From Canna indica (lineage: Eukaryota; Streptophyta; Magnoliopsida; Zingiberales; Cannaceae), in NCBI GenBank assembly GCA_034359265.1, contig CP136891.1:65386001-65450000 (forward strand): a DNA stretch of 64,000 nucleotides, read 5' to 3'. Within the stretch, counting starts at the first letter, position 1, and each line of letters opens with the position of its first letter. Under the pieces are notes generated by a model, which worked only from the letters and a program-made list of their open reading frames with translations, was not told where the DNA came from and searched no databases. A program made the position numbers and the translations under genes. Positions 45,437 through 59,000 of this stretch are shown piece after piece.

Positions 45437-45959
45437 TGTGCACGTCTCAAACAAGTTATGACGACCAACCTCTAACATCACAAGTAATCATCAAAGATGG
45501 TGGAGCACGCTGTCGTTGATTTAAACACATCAGTGATGACCCTTAGCAGCTATCACTGATTTAAACGCATCAACCACGACTGTGAGCTATCGATGATATT
45601 ATTAGCAACCGTGATATTTGGTGTTGCCCAGGCCATTAGCTATTTACGATACGCTTTCAACCACGGCTTAGTGACGGGCAGCCGTGAGTAAGCTGAAGTT
45701 ATATCCTGCAACTGAAAAAAAATTAAAATTTTAAAAATTCATGTATATATAATGATATCATAAATCAATCACAAAACCTCATACACATATATTTTCAACA
45801 AACCATACAAGTTATACTTAAATATCATCAATCTAAGCCTCAAACCGGAGACAAACAAGTATCAAAATATGAAATGTAAAGTATAAATTAACATCTATAT
45901 CAAGTATCTAAGCCTCAAATGGAGGCTAACAAATATCAAAATATAATCAAAATACAATA

Positions 45960-47607
45960 AACTAAAATCTCGCGACTGGAGTGGAGGTAGTGGAGTCGAC
46001 AATGGCTAGGTCGGGAGCATCGACTAGGTCGAGGAGGACGATGGTTGCGATATTATCGGTAGAAGGCCCGAGTGAGATGCAATCTGAGTGAGGAGGGCCT
46101 ACATGTTCTGCATCGTTTGTCTTAACTCGTCGTTCATGCATCTCCGCTCGTCCATTTCATGTCTCTACTCCTCTATCGTTGCTCTCTACTGTGTTAGCTT
46201 GAACTCCAAGGCCGCTATCCGGCTCTGGTTTTGCGTTCATGATATCGAGGGCCTCTCACCCGTAGCGGGAGGGGTCGGTGCCCCAAGTGGCCCTAACACG
46301 CACGTGCATGGCCACTGTCTACAAAGCCATAAATACGGTCGTTCTCCTAGCCACCTACAGCCTCGACCCATGCACCCACATCAAACTCCTCCGAGTGCCT
46401 CCACGCTCGATCACGATCCTTGTGTAGGTCTCGTACACACGTTTATATTTTAAATTATATATATATATAAACTATAAATAAAAATTGTGTAAATCAAATG
46501 GATATAAATAGTTACCATGATGATCGAGGCCCTACTATCGACGTAGTCCCCCGCTCCTCGTCGTCGACGATGAGTGCGCTCAAACACCTACATCAGTGAG
46601 GGGAGTTGGACGGTGCCATCGTCCGCAACTCGCCTCTCACATTAGAAAATAAATACATTAGTATCATTATATACAATATATAATATTTTAATTAAAAGTA
46701 AGGAAATTATACATACCATACGACGCTCATGCACCGCAAAAGACACGGAGCCACCAGTGTGGCGTGCCTTCGTGCCATCCTCCTCGGACATGCGGTTTCT
46801 CGACGTTGTTCGAGAGACCTCCTGCCACTCAGGCATGTCCCATCGCTCAACAAGCGGTCCAGGAATCCACTCGGGGGCATGTCCTCGAGTTTGCTCAATC
46901 TGTGTGGCCCCTGAATGTCTCATCACGTTCTTACGGGCCTACTGAAGCAGCCCGTTGTAGCGAGCGCGGGCAACGCTCTCCCACGCACTCTCCACAAAAG
47001 GAGTCTGGTCCTCTAGCCATGTATAATGAGTTTGCAAAAAAAATAAATTTATTATTACCGATCGATATTTAACATTAATATTAATTTAATAAATATACTT
47101 ACTGGGAACTCTTTCCATAGTAAATCCATATGCTCACGGGGCACATGAGACCATGTAGGCCACGCCCCGTGCATAAACTTCTGGATCGTCCCCGCTATCG
47201 TGCGTGGAACATCCTCCTGCTTAAACTTGCACCAAGTATAGTATAATTCTATATTATGATATATTAAGTTATAAATAAATTATAAGAAATAATTAATGCA
47301 TCTACTAACCTTCTACCGCGCACACTAACCAATGTGTGCGACTCTCCCTCGGGTGGCGAGGGAGAATTCTGTTAGGCCATCCTGGCCTACGTCTCGATGT
47401 CGATGGGCCTGGATCGATTGAAGGGATGGTGGCTGGAGGTGGGCGGATGGTGGCTAGATCAGGTGGGGGAATGGTGGACGGATCGGGTGGGAGAATGGTG
47501 GCCGGATCAGGTGGGGGGATGGTGGCCGAAGGTGGGGGGATGGTAGGTACAAGGGTGGCAAGTGGTAATCGTCGGGGTAGTCCTACAAGGAATGCCTCCT
47601 TGGGCAC
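45960..47607 (-). pseudogene. Transposase_24-like (Ptta/En/Spm) gene remnant, minus strand
   Basis: The open piece 46926-46642 reads QEVSRTTSRNRMSEEDGTKA RHTGGSVSFAVHERRM, the conserved core of this family. It is preceded upstream by a Pro/Ser-rich stretch (47607-47305, PPSATIPPPDPATI repeats). It is followed downstream near 46300-45960 by GPLG.PTPPATGERPSIS and a Met/Glu coiled coil with stops. The plus-strand copy at 43160-44653 aligns segment by segment. Confidence 0.65.
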
Positions 47608-47689
47608 GCACTTCTCGAACCATAGCTACCTAATATGAATATAATTAGTTTATATATAATAAATTAATAGATACATTTAATAATTGAAG

Positions 47690-48235
47690 ATATATACTTC
47701 ACATTTACAATTATTCATCATCGTCAATAACATCATTCGTGTAATACTCTTCTTCTTGTTCTTCTGTATCGGAATCTTCAAATTCTTCTTCTTCTTCTTC
47801 TCTCTCATCATCATTATGTCCTTCTTCCTCAATACGATTATCGTCGTCATCAACATATTCTGCTTTCAATTGAACTAACTCTGTGTCATCATCCTCGAGT
47901 ATTGGACTAACTCACTCCACATCAGCAAGATCCTCTTCTTGATAAAAGTCATCTGTTGGTAGGATCCTCTTCTTGATAGAAGTCAATTTTTCATCTGGCT
48001 TTAGTCTTACCGACTACACGCCAATCTGCCCTATTTTTCTTCCGAGATGGATATTGCATATAATATACTTGTTCAGTTTGAGATGCTAATATAAATGGTT
48101 CAGTCGAAGCTAATTTTGATTTGTAATTGACCTTGACAAGTTTATACTTTGGATGAACTCTCATGCCCCTATCGCTTGTTTCGAACCACTGACATTTAAA
48201 AATGGCAACTGATTTCCATCCGAAAAATTATAATT
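47690..48235 (-). pseudogene. CACTA DUF4216 and acidic tail, minus strand
   Basis: The minus strand encodes CQWFETSDRGMRVHPKYKLV KVNYKSKLA, then PFILASQTEQVYYMQYPSRK and DWRVVGKTK, matching DUF4216 at 42600-42800. An Asp/Glu-rich tail follows, with a run of Glu near 47790. The DUF4216 start is cut at 48235 by the gypsy element. Confidence 0.75.
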
Positions 48236-51200
48236 CTATGACTTCTTCCAATAGTCTGTAAAAGTCAACACCATATACCTCACATACCGCTGGAGCATTG
48301 ACACATGGAAAACTGGTTGAACTCTGCTCGGACTAGGAGGCAAAGCCAGTTCATAAGCCACCGCGCCCCTTCGCTTGAGAATGGGGAAAGGCCCAATGAA
48401 CCTAGGGCTCAACTTTCCTTTCTTCCCAAACTGGAGCACCCCTTTCAAAGGAGAAACCTTTAGGAATACCAAGTCGCCCACAGCGAACTCCAACTCTCTG
48501 GCTTTCTTATCGACATACATTTTTTGATGACTCTAAGCCGCCAACAGCTTTTCCTTTATCAGCTGCACCTTCTTCACCGCCTCCTCAACCAAGTCCGGAC
48601 CAACCATGAGAGTCTCTCCTGTCTCAAACCAGCCCACAAGAGACCTACACCATCGCCCGTATAATGCCTCGAAGGGAGCCATGCCAATGCTACTGTGATA
48701 GCTATTGTTGTAGGCAAACTCAATCAACGACAGGTGTTTCTCCCAACTGCCTGCTAGGTCCAGAACGCGGGCCCTCAGCATGTCTTCCAAGGTTTGGATG
48801 GTTCTCTCAGACTGTCCGTCTGTCTGTAGATGGAAAGTCGTGCTGAAATGCACTTGAGTGCCCAAGGCTTCTTGGAAAGACTGCCAAAACTGAGCTATGA
48901 ACTGGGTACCTCGATCTGATATGATCATCACTAGGGTACCGTGGTAAGCCACAATCCTGTCTAGAAATAGTCGGGCGTACTGCTCCGTAGAAAAGGTCGT
49001 ATTCACTGGAATGAAGTGCACAGTCTTGGTTAATCGGTCCACTACCACCCAAATGGAGTCAAAGCCGCCTTTTGACTTAGGCAACCCGGTCACCAGATCT
49101 ATGATGATTTTCTCCCACTTCCACTCGGGCACCTCGAGGTTTTGCAGCAGCCCTGCGGGCTTCACGTGTCCGATCTTCACCTGCTGGCAAACCAAACATT
49201 TGGATACAAACTCTGCTACCTCTTTTTTCATGCCCTTCCAATAGTAATGCTGCCTTAAATCTTGGTACATTTTGGTGGCCCCCGGATGCATCGTATAAGT
49301 GGAATAATGATCCAGCTCCAGGACTTGCCTGTGCAACTCTGCCATATCCGGCACCATGATTCGGTCTTTGAACCTCAGCACCCCCTCTGAGTCTAACCTG
49401 AATTCGTTCTCTGCATCACCTCTCTGCACCAAGTCCTTCGTCAGCGCACAAAAGGCGTCCTCTCCTTGCGCGACACGCAAAATATCCACCAACGTGGATT
49501 GTACCCGCAGGTGCGCCACCAAGGTACCTGAAACTGACACCACTAGGGTTGCACCCCCATCTAGGCACAACTGCAACTCTCGAGCTAGAGGCCTTCGCTT
49601 GATTTCCAAATGAGCCAGACTGCCCATGGATTTTTTGCTTAAAGCATCTGCTACCACATTGGCTTTCCTCGGATGGTACATAATGGTGCAGTCATAATCT
49701 TTTAGGAGCTCCAACCACCTCCTCTGTCTGAGGTTCAGCTCCTTCTGGGTAAGCAAGTACTGGAGGCTCTTGTGATCTCTATAGATCTCGCAAGTCTCCC
49801 CGTATAGGTAGTGCCGCTAGAGCTTTAGTGCAAAAACTACCGCCGCTAGCTCTAGGTCATGAGTCGGGTAGTTCTTCTCATGACCTTCCGATAGTACCCG
49901 GCCAACCCTAGAAAATTGTGGATCTCAATCACGCTGGTTGGCCGTCTCCAGCTCTGCACAACCTCCACCTTTGAGGGATCTAACCTTATCCCTTCCTTGG
50001 ACACTACATGGCCCAGGAACCCTATACTTTCTAGGCAAAATTCATATTTGGAAAATTTAGCGAACAACCGGTGCTCTCCAAGGGTTTCCAGGACCATCCT
50101 CAAGTGATCGAAGTGCTCCTCCTCACTCTTGGAGTATACCAAGATGTCGTCAACGAAGACGATCACAAAACTGTCTAGGTACTCCTTGAATACCTTGTTC
50201 ATCAGGTCCATGAAAGCAGCAGGTGCATTAGTCAGACCAAAAGACATTACTAGGAACTCGTAGTGGCCATAGCGAGTCCTGAAGGCAGTCTTAGGCACAT
50301 CGCAGTCCTGGATTCTCAACTGATGGTATTTGGATCTTAAGTCTATCTTCAAAAACCATCGTGCCCCCTGCAGTTGGTCAAACAAATCGTCTATCCTTGG
50401 TAGTGAGTAACGATTCTTGACTGTCACTTTGTTCAGCTGCCTATAGTTGATGCACATGCGCATCGATCCATCCTTCTTCTTCACGAAGAGTATCGGGGCA
50501 CCCCACGGTGAGACACTCGGCTGGATGAAGCCCATATCCAGCATCTCTTGAAGTTGCACTTTTAGCTCCCTGAGTTCGGCCGGCGCCATCCTATAGGGTG
50601 GGATGGAGATCGGTTTTACCCAGGGCTGCAAATCAATGCAGAAATCCACTTCCCTCCTAGGCGGCAATCTTGGCAACTGCTCGGGAAATACATCGAGGAA
50701 CTCGCAGACTACCTGAGTACCATTGATATCCCCTGTCACATCTCCCTTTTTCTCTGCCACATATACGAAGGCTAGAAAGGACTGGCAGTCCCCCTGCAGC
50801 AGTTTACGAGCCTTAAGGGTTAAGATGACCCCAATTGGCTCGCTTCTTCCCTCTCATTGAAAGGTGAACTGAGGCAACCCGGGCTTGCTGAACATGACTG
50901 TCTTAGCCCTACAATCCAGCAACCCAAAGTGCTCCGCCAACCAATCTATGCTAAGAATGACATCGAGTTCAAGCATGGACAGGAATGTCAAATCTGCCCT
51001 CAATGCATGGCCGCAGATGAGCACTTCGCAGCCTTGAAAATTGATTTGGCTAAGATTGCCTCACCCGTAGGCATTGATACTAGAAATGACCCATCGAACA
51101 AGGAAGGTGCCATAGGTAACTTAGCAGTAAATTTGGCAGATACAAACGAGTGTGTGACACTCGGATCAAACAAAACATATACAGTAGATGAACATACTAA

Positions 51201-51284
51201 AATAGTACATGTTATCACTGCTTTAGACGCCTCTGCCTCATTACGAAGATCAATGACCTTAAGTACAAGACTCCCACTATCCAA
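48236..51284 (-). pseudogene. Gypsy pol remnant (protease, RT, RNase H, integrase)
   Basis: The protease segment at 51284-51000 reads SSTVYVLFDPSVTHSFVSAK, with Pro-Ser-Val where Ser-Gly-Ala is usual. RT is at 50760-49852, with [37 protein letters not shown] and FVDDILVYS. RNase H lost about 80 codons at 49870, including the TDAS active-site segment, and carries a stop in LKL*RHYLYG. The integrase in 49756-48533 has CLVCQQVK, D in [12 protein letters not shown] in ISDRGTQF and E in [12 protein letters not shown] at about 48530 precedes the C-terminal barrel (FIGPFPILKRRGAVAYELAL) at 48520-48236. The motif set fits chromovirus-type (Tekay/Del-like) elements. No LTR is visible: CACTA sequence cuts the 3' side and the tandem array cuts the 5' side. 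Confidence 0.85.
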
Positions 51285-52982
51285 GTCATCCTCAAAGTAA
51301 AATGTCCAATTGGACTCGATGACTCAAGTAGTGAGTATGACAACAAATTTTGCATCTTCTTGATCCTGAGCAATACCCAATAAAGAATCCACTGTCAGAT
51401 CTAGAGTTAAGTTTCAAACTAGGTCTTCAATCAAGAAAGGAGTTTAAATAGGATCTCTAATTAATTAAATAATAAAGAGAGAGAAAGGTAATTCTCTTTA
51501 CACCACAAATGTAATCAATATTTCTGCATCGATAGGATACAAGAAACATTAAAATATTAAAATTAGAAAGATTATTAATAATGTTGAAAAATCCAAAATT
51601 ATATTGTTAATGTTACACTGATAGGGTATATTAATTAAATAAGCTTATGAGATTTCAACCTACACACACTGTCGTAACTGGACCCACGATAGGTGAGTAC
51701 ACAATCATTAGGTGTAAAAAGATATCATGATTTTGTTCAAAAATTTATAGATATCAATATTTCACCCTTATTTTATTTATTTATTTTATTATTATATATA
51801 GACAGAAAAATTGCAATAGAAATGGCTTGAAGGGTTATTTGAAAAATTCAAGCCCAAAAGAAACAGCTCAATGGGCCAACCTATAAAATTGGGCCCAGCA
51901 ATTGGGCCCAAGCGCCCCCCCCCAAAACCAAGGCCAGCGCTTTCATCAACAGTGAGCTCATTTAGTAGAAATATCCCACAAGCATTATTAGGCCCAAATA
52001 CAGCTAGCCACATATGAAAAAAAAAACGAGCAATAATACTCTAATGTATCAACATTATATTAGCTATGCAAGAAGCAAAATATAACATAGCATGAAGTAC
52101 AATAACAAAATAATAAATCAATAGTAAATCAATATTTTATGACTCAATAAGAGGTAAAATATGTCATCATGTACAATAATAAATTGACATTCATAAAATT
52201 TGCATGAATTAATTATGCCAACATGTAGAAAAATAACATAAGTTAATTAGTCGCATGAATTCTACGTACATACAATAGATATAGATGTAACAGGATAATA
52301 AAATTGACAATAATAAATTAAGGTTAACTATAGCATGATAAATTAATCGATACTATGTTCATATAGGCTCATGAGTGCGTTGGGTAGATAATACTGTTGT
52401 ATTCAAAATTTCATGTCATGATCTAATTTTAAAGTAAATTAATCAAAAGTATAATGAACCAAGTAAAATTACATTGAACCAAAGTTGAGTCACTCATAAA
52501 AGGATCAATTAAGCATGAACCAAATATAATTGAGCAAAATTAATCATAATTTAGACTAAATTGGTATAAATTAAATTGAAACAGTCAAAAATTTTTGATA
52601 AACCGGTGGAAAAATAAGGTGAATTGATTGTGAACCAATTGAAATTATTCTAAACCGGTTTTGAATTGGGATGAACCGGATCAGAATCAATTAAATAAAA
52701 CCAATTTGATTTCAACAATCAACCGATTTAATTAAATTGAACCAGCTTCAAATAAAAGACTGGACCGGTTAAATTTTAAAGAGGTTGAGCCAACTACGGT
52801 TGGATTGAAAAGAAATCGTTTAAAACAATTTCAATCACAACCGTCCAATTCAATTTTACCAATAAACCATCATTTGGTCTTAAAGACTCAAATGAGTCTC
52901 AATGTCAATTGGATTCTCATCAATGAGCTCATTTCTATTAACTAATGGAGCCGACAAAATTGGTACAGACAAGAGGGTGCTT
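51238..52982. repeat. First (boundary) unit of the array, diverged
   Basis: It joins gypsy protease sequence at about 51237, inside codons that read ...DLRNE|AEASKAV on the minus strand. It carries most of the visible differences from the inner units, as expected for an edge copy that escapes homogenisation. Confidence 0.85.
52436..52880. repeat. AACCGGTT/AACCAATT-rich patch in each unit
   Basis: AACCGGT words at 52601, 52653 and 52763, GAACCGG at 52674, and many AACCA/AACCG variants form an irregular internal repeat. It recurs every 1,745 bp. Confidence 0.6.
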
Positions 52983-53068
52983 TCATTACGAGGATCAATG
53001 ACCTTAAGTACAAGACTCCCACTATCCAAGTCATCCTCAAAGTAAAATGTCCAATTGGACTCGATGAC
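52880..53068 (-). other. Recurrent open frame in the array unit, possible captured exon
   Basis: The minus strand is open for 62 codons without an ATG, beginning after a TGA at 53069. It contains SNWTFYFEDDLDSGSLVLKV, then IDPRNESTLLSVPIL and NRNELIDENPIDIETHLSL before TAA. An in-phase open stretch (DSLLGIAQDQEDAKFVV) lies just upstream of the TGA. The composition is protein-like, but I recognise no family. Copies recur at +1,745 bp steps up to 63350-63538; the 51238 edge copy is fused to gypsy protease instead. Confidence 0.4.
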
Positions 53069-56000
53069 TCAAGTAGTGAGTATGACAACAAATTTTGCAT
53101 CTTCTTGATCCTGAGCAATACCCAATAAAGAATCCACTGTCAGATCTAGAGTTAAGTTTCAAACTAGGTCTTCAATCAAGAAAGGAGTTTAAATAGGATC
53201 TCTAATTAATTAAATAATAAAGAGAGAGAAAGGTAATTCTCTTTACACCACAAATGTAATCAATATTTCTGCATCGATAGGATACAAGAAACATTAAAAT
53301 ATTAAAATTAGAAAGATTATTAATAATGTTGAAAAATCCAAAATTATATTGTTAACGTTACACTGATAGGGTATATTAATTAAATAAGCTTATGAGATTT
53401 CAACCTACACACACCGTCGTAACTGGACCCACGATAGGTGAGTACACAATCATTAGGTGTAAAAAGATATCATGATTTTGTTCAAAAATTTATAGATATC
53501 AATATTTCACCCTTATTTTATTTATTTATTTTATTATTATATATAGACAGAAAAATTGCAATAGAAATGGCTTGAAGGGTTATTTGAAAAATTCAAGCCC
53601 AAAAGAAACAGCTCAATGGGCCAGCCTATAAAATTGGGCCCAGCAATTGGGCCCAAGCGCCGCCCACCAAAACCAAGGCCAGCGTTTTCATCAACAGTGA
53701 GCTCATTTAGTAGAAATATCCCACAAGCATTATTAGGCCCAAATACAGCTAGCCACATATGAAAAAAAAAACGAGCAATAATACTCTAATGTATCAACAT
53801 TATATTAGCTATGCAAGAAGCAAAATATAACATAGCATGAAGTACAATAACAAAATAATAAATCAATAGTAAATCAATATTTTATGACTCAATAAGAGGT
53901 AAAATATGTCATCATGTACAATAATAAATTGACATTCATAAAATTTGCATGAATTAATTATGCCAACATGTAGAAAAATAGCATAAGTTAATTAGTCGCA
54001 TGAATTCTACGTACATACAATAGATATAGATGTAACAGGATAATAAAATTGACAATAATAAATTAAGGTTAACTATAGCATGATAAATTAATCGATACTA
54101 TGTTCATATAGGCTCATGAGTGCGTTGGGTAGATAATACTGTTGTATTCAAAATTTCATGTCATGATCTAATTTTAAAGTAAATTAATCAAAAGTATAAT
54201 GAACCAAGTAAAATTACATTGAACCAAAGTTGAGTCACTCATAAAAGGATCAATTAAGCATGAACCAAATATAATTGAGCAAAATTAATCATAATTTAGA
54301 CTAAATTGGTATAAATTAAATTGAAACAGTCAAAAATTTTTGATAAACCGGTGGAAAAATAAGGTGAATTGATTGTGAACCAATTGAAATTATTCTAAAC
54401 CGGTTTTGAATTGGGATGAACCGGATCAGAATCAATTAAATAAAACCAATTTGATTTCAACAATCAACCGATTTAATTAAATTGAACCAGCTTCAAATAA
54501 AAGACTGGACCGGTTAAATTTTAAAGAGGTTGAGCCGACTACGGTTGGATTGAAAAGAAATCGTTTAAAACAATTTCAATCACAACCGTCCAATTCAATT
54601 TTACCAATAAACCATCATTTGGTCTTAAAGACTCAAATGAGTCTCAATGTCAATTGGATTCTCATCAATGAGCTCATTTCTATTAACTAATGGAGCCGAC
54701 AAAATTGGTACAGACAAGAGGGTGCTTTCATTACGAGGATCAATGACCTTAAGTACAAGACTCCCACTATCCAAGTCATCCTCAAAGTAAAATGTCCAAT
54801 TGGACTCGATGACTCAAGTAGTGAGTATGACAACAAATTTTGCATCTTCTTGATCCTGAGCAATACCCAATAAAGAATCCACTGTCAGATCTAGAGTTAA
54901 GTTTCAAACTAGGTCTTCAATCAAGAAAGGAGTTTAAATAGGATCTCTAATTAATTAAATAATAAAGAGAGAGAAAGGTAATTCTCTTTACACCACAAAT
55001 GTAATCAATATTTCTGCATCGATAGGATACAAGAAACATTAAAATATTAAAATTAGAAAGATTATTAATAATGTTGAAAAATCCAAAATTATATTGTTAA
55101 CGTTACACTGATAGGGTATATTAATTAAATAAGCTTATGAGATTTCAACCTACACACACCGTCGTAACTGGACCCACGATAGGTGAGTACACAATCATTA
55201 GGTGTAAAAAGATATCATGATTTTGTTCAAAAATTTATAGATATCAATATTTCACCCTTATTTTATTTATTTATTTTATTATTATATATAGACAGAAAAA
55301 TTGCAATAGAAATGGCTTGAAGGGTTATTTGAAAAATTCAAGCCCAAAAGAAACAGCTCAATGGGCCAGCCTATAAAATTGGGCCCAGCAATTGGGCCCA
55401 AGCGCCGCCCACCAAAACCAAGGCCAGCGTTTTCATCAACAGTGAGCTCATTTAGTAGAAATATCCCACAAGCATTATTAGGCCCAAATACAGCTAGCCA
55501 CATATGAAAAAAAAAACGAGCAATAATACTCTAATGTATCAACATTATATTAGCTATGCAAGAAGCAAAATATAACATAGCATGAAGTACAATAACAAAA
55601 TAATAAATCAATAGTAAATCAATATTTTATGACTCAATAAGAGGTAAAATATGTCATCATGTACAATAATAAATTGACATTCATAAAATTTGCATGAATT
55701 AATTATGCCAACATGTAGAAAAATAGCATAAGTTAATTAGTCGCATGAATTCTACGTACATACAATAGATATAGATGTAACAGGATAATAAAATTGACAA
55801 TAATAAATTAAGGTTAACTATAGCATGATAAATTAATCGATACTATGTTCATATAGGCTCATGAGTGCGTTGGGTAGATAATACTGTTGTATTCAAAATT
55901 TCATGTCATGATCTAATTTTAAAGTAAATTAATCAAAAGTATAATGAACCAAGTAAAATTACATTGAACCAAAGTTGAGTCACTCATAAAAGGATCAATT

Positions 56001-59000
56001 AAGCATGAACCAAATATAATTGAGCAAAATTAATCATAATTTAGACTAAATTGGTATAAATTAAATTGAAACAGTCAAAAATTTTTGATAAACCGGTGGA
56101 AAAATAAGGTGAATTGATTGTGAACCAATTGAAATTATTCTAAACCGGTTTTGAATTGGGATGAACCGGATCAGAATCAATTAAATAAAACCAATTTGAT
56201 TTCAACAATCAACCGATTTAATTAAATTGAACCAGCTTCAAATAAAAGACTGGACCGGTTAAATTTTAAAGAGGTTGAGCCGACTACGGTTGGATTGAAA
56301 AGAAATCGTTTAAAACAATTTCAATCACAACCGTCCAATTCAATTTTACCAATAAACCATCATTTGGTCTTAAAGACTCAAATGAGTCTCAATGTCAATT
56401 GGATTCTCATCAATGAGCTCATTTCTATTAACTAATGGAGCCGACAAAATTGGTACAGACAAGAGGGTGCTTTCATTACGAGGATCAATGACCTTAAGTA
56501 CAAGACTCCCACTATCCAAGTCATCCTCAAAGTAAAATGTCCAATTGGACTCGATGACTCAAGTAGTGAGTATGACAACAAATTTTGCATCTTCTTGATC
56601 CTGAGCAATACCCAATAAAGAATCCACTGTCAGATCTAGAGTTAAGTTTCAAACTAGGTCTTCAATCAAGAAAGGAGTTTAAATAGGATCTCTAATTAAT
56701 TAAATAATAAAGAGAGAGAAAGGTAATTCTCTTTACACCACAAATGTAATCAATATTTCTGCATCGATAGGATACAAGAAACATTAAAATATTAAAATTA
56801 GAAAGATTATTAATAATGTTGAAAAATCCAAAATTATATTGTTAACGTTACACTGATAGGGTATATTAATTAAATAAGCTTATGAGATTTCAACCTACAC
56901 ACACCGTCGTAACTGGACCCACGATAGGTGAGTACACAATCATTAGGTGTAAAAAGATATCATGATTTTGTTCAAAAATTTATAGATATCAATATTTCAC
57001 CCTTATTTTATTTATTTATTTTATTATTATATATAGACAGAAAAATTGCAATAGAAATGGCTTGAAGGGTTATTTGAAAAATTCAAGCCCAAAAGAAACA
57101 GCTCAATGGGCCAGCCTATAAAATTGGGCCCAGCAATTGGGCCCAAGCGCCGCCCACCAAAACCAAGGCCAGCGTTTTCATCAACAGTGAGCTCATTTAG
57201 TAGAAATATCCCACAAGCATTATTAGGCCCAAATACAGCTAGCCACATATGAAAAAAAAAACGAGCAATAATACTCTAATGTATCAACATTATATTAGCT
57301 ATGCAAGAAGCAAAATATAACATAGCATGAAGTACAATAACAAAATAATAAATCAATAGTAAATCAATATTTTATGACTCAATAAGAGGTAAAATATGTC
57401 ATCATGTACAATAATAAATTGACATTCATAAAATTTGCATGAATTAATTATGCCAACATGTAGAAAAATAGCATAAGTTAATTAGTCGCATGAATTCTAC
57501 GTACATACAATAGATATAGATGTAACAGGATAATAAAATTGACAATAATAAATTAAGGTTAACTATAGCATGATAAATTAATCGATACTATGTTCATATA
57601 GGCTCATGAGTGCGTTGGGTAGATAATACTGTTGTATTCAAAATTTCATGTCATGATCTAATTTTAAAGTAAATTAATCAAAAGTATAATGAACCAAGTA
57701 AAATTACATTGAACCAAAGTTGAGTCACTCATAAAAGGATCAATTAAGCATGAACCAAATATAATTGAGCAAAATTAATCATAATTTAGACTAAATTGGT
57801 ATAAATTAAATTGAAACAGTCAAAAATTTTTGATAAACCGGTGGAAAAATAAGGTGAATTGATTGTGAACCAATTGAAATTATTCTAAACCGGTTTTGAA
57901 TTGGGATGAACCGGATCAGAATCAATTAAATAAAACCAATTTGATTTCAACAATCAACCGATTTAATTAAATTGAACCAGCTTCAAATAAAAGACTGGAC
58001 CGGTTAAATTTTAAAGAGGTTGAGCCGACTACGGTTGGATTGAAAAGAAATCGTTTAAAACAATTTCAATCACAACCGTCCAATTCAATTTTACCAATAA
58101 ACCATCATTTGGTCTTAAAGACTCAAATGAGTCTCAATGTCAATTGGATTCTCATCAATGAGCTCATTTCTATTAACTAATGGAGCCGACAAAATTGGTA
58201 CAGACAAGAGGGTGCTTTCATTACGAGGATCAATGACCTTAAGTACAAGACTCCCACTATCCAAGTCATCCTCAAAGTAAAATGTCCAATTGGACTCGAT
58301 GACTCAAGTAGTGAGTATGACAACAAATTTTGCATCTTCTTGATCCTGAGCAATACCCAATAAAGAATCCACTGTCAGATCTAGAGTTAAGTTTCAAACT
58401 AGGTCTTCAATCAAGAAAGGAGTTTAAATAGGATCTCTAATTAATTAAATAATAAAGAGAGAGAAAGGTAATTCTCTTTACACCACAAATGTAATCAATA
58501 TTTCTGCATCGATAGGATACAAGAAACATTAAAATATTAAAATTAGAAAGATTATTAATAATGTTGAAAAATCCAAAATTATATTGTTAACGTTACACTG
58601 ATAGGGTATATTAATTAAATAAGCTTATGAGATTTCAACCTACACACACCGTCGTAACTGGACCCACGATAGGTGAGTACACAATCATTAGGTGTAAAAA
58701 GATATCATGATTTTGTTCAAAAATTTATAGATATCAATATTTCACCCTTATTTTATTTATTTATTTTATTATTATATATAGACAGAAAAATTGCAATAGA
58801 AATGGCTTGAAGGGTTATTTGAAAAATTCAAGCCCAAAAGAAACAGCTCAATGGGCCAGCCTATAAAATTGGGCCCAGCAATTGGGCCCAAGCGCCGCCC
58901 ACCAAAACCAAGGCCAGCGTTTTCATCAACAGTGAGCTCATTTAGTAGAAATATCCCACAAGCATTATTAGACCCAAATACAGCTAGCCACATATGAAAA

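Larger units (their letters stand above)
45441..48235 (-). mobile_element. Degenerate CACTA transposon, minus orientation, tail-to-tail with the previous one
   Basis: The minus-strand order is DUF4216 (48235-48000), acidic tail (47950-47690), Transposase_24-like gene (47610-45960) and an ACCACGG/GTGACGG-type subterminal region (45480-45690). All coding parts are homologous to those of the plus-oriented element. It begins abruptly at 48235 against gypsy sequence, so its 5' half is lost. Confidence 0.65.
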
